Assembly: GCA_015486915.1 (NCBI GenBank)
Contig: WFQS01000093.1
Location: 1-5,954 of the forward strand
Length of the DNA: 5,954 bases
DNA from: Desulfobacteraceae bacterium
GTDB lineage: Bacteria; Desulfobacterota; Desulfobacteria; Desulfobacterales; Desulfobacteraceae
Direction: 5' to 3'
The notes below the pieces were generated by a model. That model was not told the origin of the DNA. It searched no databases and was given only the letters and a program-made list of their open reading frames with translations. The position numbers were made by a program, and so were the translations under genes. Position 1 is the first letter of the stretch, and every line of letters starts with the position of its first letter. Below, piece by piece: positions 1 through 5,897 of the stretch.

Positions 1-690
1 GGCATGAAAAGCATCTGCAAGGTCAAAATCTTCCCGGGTTGTGATTTTGATATTTTTTTTTGATCCCCTTATCATGAAAACCCTTTTACCTGCATTTTCC
101 ACAAACGACGCATCATCTGTGCCTGAAAAATTATTTTTTTCAGCATGGTCATATGCGCCGATTATGAGGTCAAGGTCAAACACCTGGGGAGTCTGAACCT
201 GATAGAGATGATCCCTTGCCACTGTTTTTAAAACAAAACCATGGCGATCTGTTTTCTTTAAAGTATCATGAACGGGTACGGCGGGGACACATGCCCCCTG
301 GTGTTCAATTGCACCTGTTATACATCTTTCCATTAATAAATGATCTGCAAATGGCCTGACCCCGTCATGGATCATAACAAGCACGTTTCCGGGAAAAGAA
401 GCGTGCTTTTTTACTTCCATCAACCCGTTTTTAACAGAATCCTGGCGCTTACGTCCGCCTTTAACCATGGAAACCCGTAAATCAAGGTCATGGGGCACTA
501 AAATATTATCATGACAAAATGCCATATCTTCTTCAGGAACGACAAGAATAATCCCATCAACCATTGGAAAAGAGAAAAATTTTCTCACTGTATGAACTAT
601 AACCGGAAAACCTGCATATTTCATATACTGTTTTTTTATTTTTGAGTCCATTCTCAAGCCCTTACCGCCAGCAACAATCAAGGCAAAAAT
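1..690 (-). CDS. ispD: 2-C-methyl-D-erythritol 4-phosphate cytidylyltransferase IspD, 3'-truncated by window edge
   Basis: Cytosolic enzyme of the MEP isoprenoid pathway that joins MEP and CTP to give CDP-methylerythritol and pyrophosphate. My translation shows the family landmarks in order: the nucleotide-binding loop ALIVAGGKGLRM followed by a lysine and KKQY, a GGRKRQDSV segment (usual G.R..SV), HDGVRPF (usual HDAARP), a DTLK motif, QTPQVF, TDDASF and the late NIKITTREDFDLA segment. About 230 codons are visible. Family members are about 225-240 residues, so only a few C-terminal residues should lie beyond base 1. The reading frame is closed upstream by TAA at 723-721, and no in-frame ATG or GTG lies between that stop and the GGKG loop. 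I place the start at ATT 690, six bases after AGGA, which gives a normal N-terminus. ATT at 708 (six bases after AGGGAG) or TTG at 681 are the alternatives. Identity is secure; the start is not. Confidence 0.9.
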   Translation of the reverse strand, partial: MFALIVAGGKGLRMDSKIKKQYMKYAGFPVIVHTVRKFFSFPMVDGIILVVPEEDMAFCHDNILVPHDLDLRVSMVKGGRKRQDSVKNGLMEVKKHASFPGNVLVMIHDGVRPFADHLLMERCITGAIEHQGACVPAVPVHDTLKKTDRHGFVLKTVARDHLYQVQTPQVFDLDLIIGAYDHAEKNNFSGTDDASFVENAGKRVFMIRGSKKNIKITTREDFDLADAFHA

Positions 691-720
691 TTCTTTTCCT
701 GAAAAAATAATACTCTCCCT
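691..720 (-). promoter_or_regulatory. Two Shine-Dalgarno-like motifs ahead of the ATG-less ispD start
   Basis: Read on the minus strand, AGGGAG (720-715) lies six bases before an in-frame ATT at 708, and AGGA (700-697) lies six bases before an in-frame ATT at 690. The other in-frame start-like codon, TTG at 681, is 15 bases from the nearest such motif. ATT as a start is rare but known from infC. The motif spacing is what favours an ATT start over TTG; this is inference. Confidence 0.4.
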
Positions 721-723
721 TTA

Positions 724-1046
724 TTGTAATACACTTAGATATCCAATGATCCTGTTCAATTCCTGTATAACGGCCATGAGGCCGAGCTGAACTGCGTTAC
801 AGCGCCTCAAAAATCAGATATTTTGACAAACATAAAAAAAGCCACTGATTTTGAATTTTACAATATCGCGCTGAATTTTTGTCCATAAAAAAGCCATAAA
901 ATACCACAGAAAAGCGCAAATTTTAGTTTTACCCGAATAACATTTCCCGGGGTGGGCTTTTTGAAAAGCTCTCAATCTGTAGAAAGAAGAATATGAGCGT
1001 AAAAAAATAAACAGGATGTAAATTTTTTAAAAAGCAGGCCCTTAAG
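724..1046. other. AT-rich intergenic region between the HPr-fusion gene and ispD
   Basis: About 320 bases without a credible gene. The part nearest ispD holds a GC-rich 14-bp palindrome, CGGCC-ATGA-GGCCG (771-784), and a segment at 789-829 (around gcgttacagcgcctcaaaaa) that I recall as resembling dispersed sequence in Desulfobacterales intergenic regions; that recollection is unverified. Next come two direct copies of a short AT-rich motif. The 3' flank of the upstream gene (961-1046) has poly-A/T runs but no GC-rich hairpin plus T tract that I would call a terminator. I see no clear sigma-70 promoter, although ispD presumably needs one here. Confidence 0.5.
831..896. repeat. Pair of short direct repeats
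   Basis: CATAAAAAAAGCCA at 831-844 recurs as CATAAAAAAGCCA at 884-896, 53 bp apart and in the same orientation. A TGACAAA-like stretch precedes the first copy and a TTTGTCC-like stretch precedes the second. Low complexity makes chance plausible; the shared GCCA end and spacing are the only arguments for a real repeat unit. Confidence 0.35.
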
Positions 1047-2351
1047 TTACCTGAGGTATGATAATTCTGAAGGAAGAGGAATCCCCTTTCCCATGGAGTC
1101 CTCACCATAATTAACACCTGCAAGGATTTCAAGATCGGCAAGGGCTCTGGAGTCACCTTTGAACATAACTTTTTTAATATTTTCTTTTTTTATTTTACCG
1201 CCTGCCCACTGAATATCAAGGACACTTGCAGCATCAAATTTATCTTCCCCCACGCACAGTTCAACCTCACCACCATAATGCTGGACAATTTTAGCCACAA
1301 GCAGACTCGGCCTGCTGTGAAAGCCCCTTTCTTCAGGGATACCTACAACTATGGAAGAACGCTCAATATTTTCATTTAAAATGTCAAATGCAAGTCTTTT
1401 CCCTGAAGATAAAAACCGACCTGCATAAAAAAGGCCGTAATTCACAGCCCTGTCAAGCAGTACATCAGGATCAATTAATTCGGACAAAGATTCACTGACA
1501 CTTTTATACTGATCCTTGTACTCTATACCATGGAGATGCCTTTCATAAAAATGCAGCAGTCTGCCCATTGCCTGGAGGAGATGGAAAGTGATCGAGAGAT
1601 GACTTCTCAATTGTTTAAGTTTTGTGTTACCGAGTTTGAAACCCCCATGTATGACATAGGAATCAAAACTTGACTGGAGGTTATGGAGAAGCATTTCAAA
1701 ACGCCTGATCTCGACCTCATTAACTTTTTCAGGGACAAGTTCTCTTATTTTTATGCTGTTGTATCTCTCATAAAAGGAAAACTTTTCAAAATCATTGACA
1801 AGCTCAAGAAAATCACTGGCAATACTGGTAATTTTCTGTTTCTGTTGAAATTTATTTTCATGATCATCAATATTATGTTCCAGTTGTTCATCTGTCACAA
1901 TCTGCGGGAAAAAATTATTATCATATCCGGTTTCCGGAACTTTTATGCTGAGGCGTTCTGCTTCATCTAAAATAATGGGAGAAGAAAATTTTATGGAATC
2001 CTGGATCATCCTCAGGGTATCACGGGATTCATAGGTAAAGGATTTGATATCGCCGAGATCATAAAACTTCAGGCGGTTTAAGATATGTTTCTGGGAATAT
2101 CCGGCAAGGGAAAGATGACGTATGGCAGCGGTAAGTTCCCTGTAAAAAATCCAGGTCCTGTTATTTTTAGCACCATGGAAATCAAGGAAATCCTCAAGCA
2201 GCTGTGAGGATGCGATGAGTTTGGAGTAGAGCTTTTTTGTCAGAAAGCTGTCTGTCAGATCAATTTCATTCACATACCTGATACATCTAAGATATTCAAA
2301 AGACAGAAGGTCTGCTTTTTCTTTAAATGATATTCCCTGAAAAATGGTCAT
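1047..2351 (-). CDS. Protein with C-terminal HPr-like phosphocarrier domain fused to a large uncharacterised N-terminal region
   Basis: 434 residues, cytosolic by appearance (no signal peptide or membrane segment). Residues about 333-416 match the HPr fold pattern. A first strand, IVVGIPEERG, leads into FHSRPSLLVAKIV, where His345 sits like the phosphorylated His15 of HPr (usual GLHARPA). Then come EVELCVGEDKFDAASVLDI, with Ser376 at the position of the regulatory Ser46, a GG turn (384-385), and a last helix with SRALADLEIL. Residues 1-330 look mostly helical and charged and match no family I can name. A normal HPr is about 85-90 residues, so this is an unusual fusion. The start is ATG 2351, 18 bases after the sufB stop, with a weak purine-rich GAGA upstream; the spacing implies co-transcription with sufCB. 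Phosphotransfer in PTS regulation or a Fe-S assembly role are both speculative. Coding status is strong, the HPr call good, the function unknown. Confidence 0.8.
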   Translation of the reverse strand: MTIFQGISFKEKADLLSFEYLRCIRYVNEIDLTDSFLTKKLYSKLIASSQLLEDFLDFHGAKNNRTWIFYRELTAAIRHLSLAGYSQKHILNRLKFYDLGDIKSFTYESRDTLRMIQDSIKFSSPIILDEAERLSIKVPETGYDNNFFPQIVTDEQLEHNIDDHENKFQQKQKITSIASDFLELVNDFEKFSFYERYNSIKIRELVPEKVNEVEIRRFEMLLHNLQSSFDSYVIHGGFKLGNTKLKQLRSHLSITFHLLQAMGRLLHFYERHLHGIEYKDQYKSVSESLSELIDPDVLLDRAVNYGLFYAGRFLSSGKRLAFDILNENIERSSIVVGIPEERGFHSRPSLLVAKIVQHYGGEVELCVGEDKFDAASVLDIQWAGGKIKKENIKKVMFKGDSRALADLEILAGVNYGEDSMGKGIPLPSELSYLR

Positions 2352-2369
2352 GAATATTATCTCGTTGTC

Positions 2370-3563
2370 CTACATCATGTCCTGCTCGGTTTCCTTGACA
2401 GCCCTGTCTATTGTAGCTGCAAGTTCAGGGGGAAGCCCGTCAATCTCGACATTTAAAAATCCCCTTACAATGGTTGAAACAGCCTCATTTTCATTAAGCC
2501 CCCTTGCCATGAGATATTCAATTTCCCTTTTATCTATTTTACCAACAGCTGCTTCATGGGACATTTCAACTCCAGGGGTACATCCTGAAAGTTCCGGAAT
2601 TGCATGGAGGAGCCCGTCCTTTAAAATAAGCCCCTTGCATTCAAGATGTCCTTTGACACCCTTGACATTTCCCTTTATATGCCCCCTTGAAATAATTGTA
2701 CCGCCTGCAGCAATTGCCCTTGATATTATTTCAGCCCTGGCCCCGGGCCCGTTAAGTTCAACAATGGAGCCCACATCCATATAGGAATCTTTACCTGCCA
2801 CAAGTACGCTGTTAAAGTTGGCCGTTGCATTTTTTTCAAGTATGGTGACAGGATTTGATTCTAAGGAACCCACCGGTTTCAAAGATATATAATTTGATAC
2901 AAAAACCCCGCCCTCTTCAACGTGCACGGCGGTTCTCGGCCTTACGCATATATTTTCACCCCAGTCGTGGATCATTGTATATTTCAGGGTTGCCCCTTTT
3001 TTAACAAAAAATTCAGAAAGCCCTATATGCAGTCCTGACTGAACATGATCCGATGTGGAGCAACCCGCTATAATGTGAATTTCCGAATTTTCCTCTGCAA
3101 TTATAATATTATGAACATTCTGGGAAAATCCGTTTTTTGCAATATTAAAACAGGCCTGGAGAGGTTTTTCCGGTTTAACGCCCTTTTCCACCCTTATAAA
3201 AAGCCCCTGCAGCAAGCTGTTATTCACAGATCTTGTAAATTCATCCTTTTCAGGAGTTATAAGACTCCACATATATTTTTCAAGCCAGGGAAACTCCTTG
3301 ACAGCACTTGCCATCCCCTTAATTTCAACCCCCTTGGTCATCTTCTGGCAGTGAACAATGGAATTATCTTTCTGAATAAAGGTTCCGGATCTTAATGAAT
3401 CATCCGTTTCAATGCCAACCCTTGCAAATTCTTCAGAGTCCGCTTCATCAATGCAGCTGAGATCATTCACATAATCGTAGCCGTCATCCTCGGTTGAATA
3501 ACAGGTTAAATCTATCCCGGTTTGTTTGTTTCCTGTAATTTCATTGTCTTTTATACTGAGCAT
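2370..3563 (-). CDS. sufB: SufB-like Fe-S cluster assembly scaffold (SufB/SufD family, minimal SufBC type)
   Basis: Cytosolic scaffold on which Fe-S clusters are assembled, driven by the SufC ATPase. The product is 397 residues from ATG 3563; full SufB is usually about 470-495, so this is the short form. The C-terminal half has the family's beta-helix character and closes with the typical helical segment NENEAVSTIVRGF. Against E. coli SufB, the HLECKG segment aligns with SQCDSM, placing Cys309 at the catalytic Cys405, and MSHEAA aligns with LEHEAT, placing His336-Glu337 at His433-Glu434. Retaining this cysteine argues for SufB function rather than SufD. GAGGAG (3577-3572) is eight bases before ATG 3563, so I prefer that start to GTG 3572, which would lie on the ribosome site itself. 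The gene overlaps sufC by 13 bases, consistent with translational coupling. No sufD, sufS or sufU is encoded in this window. Confidence 0.9.
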   Translation of the reverse strand: MLSIKDNEITGNKQTGIDLTCYSTEDDGYDYVNDLSCIDEADSEEFARVGIETDDSLRSGTFIQKDNSIVHCQKMTKGVEIKGMASAVKEFPWLEKYMWSLITPEKDEFTRSVNNSLLQGLFIRVEKGVKPEKPLQACFNIAKNGFSQNVHNIIIAEENSEIHIIAGCSTSDHVQSGLHIGLSEFFVKKGATLKYTMIHDWGENICVRPRTAVHVEEGGVFVSNYISLKPVGSLESNPVTILEKNATANFNSVLVAGKDSYMDVGSIVELNGPGARAEIISRAIAAGGTIISRGHIKGNVKGVKGHLECKGLILKDGLLHAIPELSGCTPGVEMSHEAAVGKIDKREIEYLMARGLNENEAVSTIVRGFLNVEIDGLPPELAATIDRAVKETEQDMM

Positions 3564-4306
3564 CCTACGCACTCCTCATATCCGTATTCCCGGATCCAGT
3601 TAAGAATTTCCCTTGCATTTCTTGAGCATCTGAGCTGGCCGTGGTAAAGAACCTGGCCTCTGTCAGCAGTAATATAATCCAATATATGCCCTGTATGGGT
3701 GATTACAAGTGCTGACTTTGGTTTTTCATCGATAATGGCTTTCTGGCATGAGGGCTGTTTCTGCACACCACGATTTAAAAGGGAATTTATCGTATCTCCG
3801 AGAATAGCAATGGATTCAAGGTCAACCCCGGAGCCGGGCTCATCAAGTAAAAGCATATCAGGCTGCTGAGCTGCAAGCTGAAGGAGTTCGGAACGCTTGA
3901 TTTCACCTCCTGAAAGGTTGCTGTTAACATCCCTTTCAAGAAATCCTTTGAACTGAAGCTGGTCCGATAATTTATCGATATCAACTTTTCTGTCACCGGC
4001 ACAGATTTCAACCATATGGCGGCTTGACAGGCCGTTTATGGTCGGGGGACGTTGAAACATGATACCAATACCAAGCCTTGCCCTTTCATGTACCGGCATA
4101 TAAGTAACATCTACACCTTTAAAAATGATTTTCCCCCTTGTTACACTGTACTCTGAAAAACCCATGATGGTCATCATCAATGTGGTCTTTCCCGATCCAT
4201 TGGGCCCGAACAAAATATGAGTTTCTCCCGGAGGAACATGAAGATTGACATCCTGGAGTATTTCCTTTCCCCCGACTTCCACTTTAAGTTCTTCAATAAT
4301 AAGCAT
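3551..4306 (-). CDS. sufC: SufC, ABC-type ATPase of Fe-S cluster assembly
   Basis: Soluble ABC ATPase that pairs with SufB and powers conformational change during cluster assembly. All nucleotide-binding elements are present: Walker A GPNGSGKTT (34-42), Q-loop Gln85 in FQRPP, signature LSGGE (131-135) followed by the SufC-like KRSELLQL, Walker B with LLLDEP (152-157), a D-loop GVDLES, and the switch His204 in VITHTGHILDY. Length is 251 residues, normal for SufC. Two oddities: a stretch after the D-loop helix (about 180-197, GVQKQPSCQKAIIDEKPK) is roughly 12-15 residues longer than in E. coli SufC, and the protein ends in ECVGCSV with a CxxC (Cys246, Cys249). The start is ATG 4306 with GAGGA nine to ten bases upstream. 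It is the first gene of a sufC-sufB-HPr-fusion unit; the sufC-then-sufB order fits the minimal SUF-like (SMS) systems described in archaea and anaerobic bacteria. Confidence 0.94.
   Translation of the reverse strand: MLIIEELKVEVGGKEILQDVNLHVPPGETHILFGPNGSGKTTLMMTIMGFSEYSVTRGKIIFKGVDVTYMPVHERARLGIGIMFQRPPTINGLSSRHMVEICAGDRKVDIDKLSDQLQFKGFLERDVNSNLSGGEIKRSELLQLAAQQPDMLLLDEPGSGVDLESIAILGDTINSLLNRGVQKQPSCQKAIIDEKPKSALVITHTGHILDYITADRGQVLYHGQLRCSRNAREILNWIREYGYEECVGCSV
3572..3577 (-). promoter_or_regulatory. Ribosome binding site deciding the sufB start
   Basis: GAGGAG on the minus strand lies inside the 3' end of sufC, eight bases before ATG 3563. It makes ATG 3563 the preferred sufB start over the in-frame GTG at 3572, whose first base is the last base of the motif. 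Confidence 0.7.
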
Positions 4307-4357
4307 GAATTATTTCCTCATCATAAAAGAGACAGGCTATGCTGCCCCAATAATAAC

Positions 4358-4383
4358 GGTCATGAAACCGATCTCGGTTGACC
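4358..4383. promoter_or_regulatory. Palindromic operator-like site in the suf leader
   Basis: AACCGA-TC-TCGGTT (4366-4379) is a perfect 6-bp inverted repeat with a two-base centre. It is flanked by GGTC (4358-4361) and GACC (4380-4383), which are complementary. It lies about 60 bases upstream of the sufC start and just downstream of the promoter candidate, a position where a repressor could act. It does not obviously match the E. coli IscR motifs as I remember them. A small RNA hairpin in the leader is the alternative. Confidence 0.4.
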
Positions 4384-4402
4384 CGGAATCAGTCCGCTAC
4401 AA

Positions 4403-4429
4403 AGAATAAAAGCAACCGTTCACAGTCAA
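4403..4429 (-). promoter_or_regulatory. Candidate sigma-70-type promoter for the suf operon
   Basis: On the minus strand, TTGACT (4429-4424) is followed after 15 bases by TATTCT (4408-4403). The -35 match is good, the -10 fair and the spacing short. It lies between the 109-bp palindrome and sufC, where a promoter is expected. Tentative. Confidence 0.3.
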
Positions 4430-4439
4430 TGCACCAACT

Positions 4440-4548
4440 GTAAGCGTTTTACAGGGTGCTGCAGATGCAAGGCGGCGGGCAAGCAGACGTACTAATGTAC
4501 TTCAAATGCCCGCCAACGCTGCAGGTGCAGTGCCCTGTGAACGCTTAC
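4440..4548. repeat. 109-bp imperfect palindrome, probable dispersed REP/MITE-like element
   Basis: Outer arms GTAAGCG (4440-4446) and CGCTTAC (4542-4548) continue inward as TTTTACAGGG versus CCCTGTGAA, then as a GC-rich part (TGCAAGGCGGCGGGCA versus TGCCCGCCAACGCTGCA). The centre contains GTAC-TAAT-GTAC. The whole can fold as one long hairpin on either strand. It lies between the 3' end of rnpB and the suf promoter region and so may also help separate those transcripts. I recall closely similar palindromes in intergenic regions of Desulfobacteraceae genomes, but cannot confirm copy number here. No transposase or coding potential is present. Confidence 0.75.
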
Positions 4549-4558
4549 GAATAAAAAA

Positions 4559-4967
<409 letters not shown>

Positions 4968-4983
4968 TTAAATTTTCATCTTT

Positions 4984-5147
4984 AGGATCGGAGATGAAAT
5001 AAGTTGAACAGAAATAGCGCAGGATTCCTACCCCATGTACAAGGCGCATTAAAGGTTGCATACTCCACGTATTCGGCCTTTGATGCAACGAAGTAAATGG
5101 GAAAAGAAGACAAGCAATCTCGTTCAACTTATAAAATTTTCGATCCT
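4984..5147. ncRNA. Unassigned structured element with 6S-RNA-like architecture (strand uncertain)
   Basis: The 180-nt gap between the zinc-ribbon gene and rnpB is almost filled by one imperfect hairpin. Outer stem AGGATCG/CGATCCT (4984-4990/5141-5147) and inner stem ATAAGTTGAAC/GTTCAACTTAT (4999-5009/5122-5132) form a closing stem. Then comes an open bubble of about 20 nt per side (5010-5030, 5102-5121), CCCAT/ATGGG (5032-5036/5097-5101), a second internal loop, and GCATTAAAGG/CCTTTGATGC (5046-5055/5077-5086) topped by ATAC-N5-GTAT. Closing stem, symmetric bubble and terminal hairpin at about 165 nt fit the 6S RNA plan, but I recognise no diagnostic 6S sequence. G-U pairs within the helices (4991, 4993, 5050) favour the plus strand, and a T7 tract follows at 5160-5166. 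Location between two minus-strand genes, with the rnpB start 17 bases away, favours the minus strand. It could also be a palindromic repeat. No SRP or tmRNA hallmark is present. Confidence 0.45.
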
Positions 5148-5174
5148 CAGTAAATCAGATTTTTTTATCGGTTT

Positions 5175-5897
5175 TTATTCTTCATCGGCATGGTAAAGAA
5201 TCCTGTTGCACTGGGGACACATGATAAGAGATTCACCTCGAAGGACCTCTATATAGAGCTGGGGTGGAATATTCATAAAACAACCCATGCATACTTCGTC
5301 TTTAACCGGGGCCACCACAAGCCCTCCATTGGACTCTGCAATCTCATTAAACAATTTTAAAAGTTCAGGGTCAAGATCTCTGCCAATGGTTTCCTTCTGG
5401 GTTCTATATTTTTTAAGAAGTTTTCTGTGGCTTAAACTTTTTTTATCTATATTCTTTTTATCAGACCTGATTTTTTCAGCAAGCTGGTTAAAATCATCCT
5501 GCTGCTCCTTAAAAATTTTATCTGCACTTTCCTGCTGTTCAAGATATTTAAGAAGAAGTGTCTCAAGTTCTTCCTTTCTCTTTTTACCGTCATCGATCTC
5601 ACGCTGAAGAGCCTGGTATTCCCTGTTGGTCTTCACCTGTTTTAAGCGTTCGCTGCTCGTTTTTATGCGCTGCTCATTCACCAGGATTTCAGCTTCAGTT
5701 TCCCTGCAGTCTTTTCCTGCCTTTTCAAACTCTTTTTTATGTTTATTTAAAGAAGTCTCAAATTCAGAAAGTTTTGAGTCAAGCTCTGATTTCTCTCCGG
5801 CAGTCTCGCTTAAGAAAGAGTCAATGTGAACAGTTTCTGTCTGGGCTTTCTGAAGTTTCAACAGAACATTTATATCTTCCTTTGTAATATTCAGCAT
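5175..5897 (-). CDS. Coiled-coil protein with C-terminal C4 zinc ribbon (CT398/DUF164 family)
   Basis: 240 residues, soluble. Residues about 5-175 are strongly heptad-like and charged, predicting a long antiparallel coiled coil. It contains the segment VKTNREYQALQREI (88-101), characteristic of this family. Residues about 195-235 form the zinc ribbon, with paired cysteines Cys203/Cys206 (CMGC) and Cys227/Cys230 (CPQC) and the family-typical NIPPQLYIEV between them. Length is normal for the family. The biochemical role is not established; nucleic-acid binding or an adaptor function is commonly assumed. The start is ATG 5897 with AAGGGA about seven bases upstream; the same frame stays open to the window edge but has no ATG, GTG or TTG there. 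Its position just upstream of rnpB on the same strand is an arrangement I recall from other deltaproteobacteria. In relatives the gene often follows a Nif3-like gene, which could lie beyond the edge. Confidence 0.9.
   Translation of the reverse strand: MLNITKEDINVLLKLQKAQTETVHIDSFLSETAGEKSELDSKLSEFETSLNKHKKEFEKAGKDCRETEAEILVNEQRIKTSSERLKQVKTNREYQALQREIDDGKKRKEELETLLLKYLEQQESADKIFKEQQDDFNQLAEKIRSDKKNIDKKSLSHRKLLKKYRTQKETIGRDLDPELLKLFNEIAESNGGLVVAPVKDEVCMGCFMNIPPQLYIEVLRGESLIMCPQCNRILYHADEE

Noticed and set aside
721..777. 18-codon open frame (ATG 777 to TAA 721) just before ispD, as a leader peptide
   Set aside because: No convincing ribosome site, and its ATG lies inside the GC palindrome; treated as non-coding unless conservation shows otherwise.
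929..1156. 75-codon minus-strand open frame
   Set aside because: Overlaps the 3' end of the HPr-fusion gene in another frame and runs into AT-rich intergenic DNA; no family resemblance.
1683..1970. 95-codon plus-strand open frame, hydrophobic product
   Set aside because: Antisense shadow of the HPr-fusion gene; hydrophobicity comes from reading AT-rich charged codons backwards.
2344..2784. 146-codon plus-strand open frame opposite sufB
   Set aside because: Antisense shadow of a well-supported gene, low-complexity Ser/Leu/Pro-rich product.
3045..3395. 116-codon plus-strand open frame opposite sufB
   Set aside because: Antisense shadow of sufB with no recognisable protein features.
3564..3572. 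GTG start for sufB giving three extra residues
   Set aside because: The ribosome site GAGGAG ends on this GTG, while ATG 3563 has ideal spacing.
3787..4011. 74-codon minus-strand open frame inside sufC
   Set aside because: Out-of-frame shadow; sufC is clearly coding across the same bases.
4984..5147. SRP RNA or tmRNA as identity of the hairpin
   Set aside because: No SRP Alu/S-domain core such as GGAAGG-AGCA, and no tRNA-like ends or tag frame; length is too short for tmRNA.
5287..5887. Overlapping plus-strand open frames opposite the zinc-ribbon gene
   Set aside because: Antisense of a coiled-coil gene typically yields long Ser/Leu/Phe-rich frames; no start signals.
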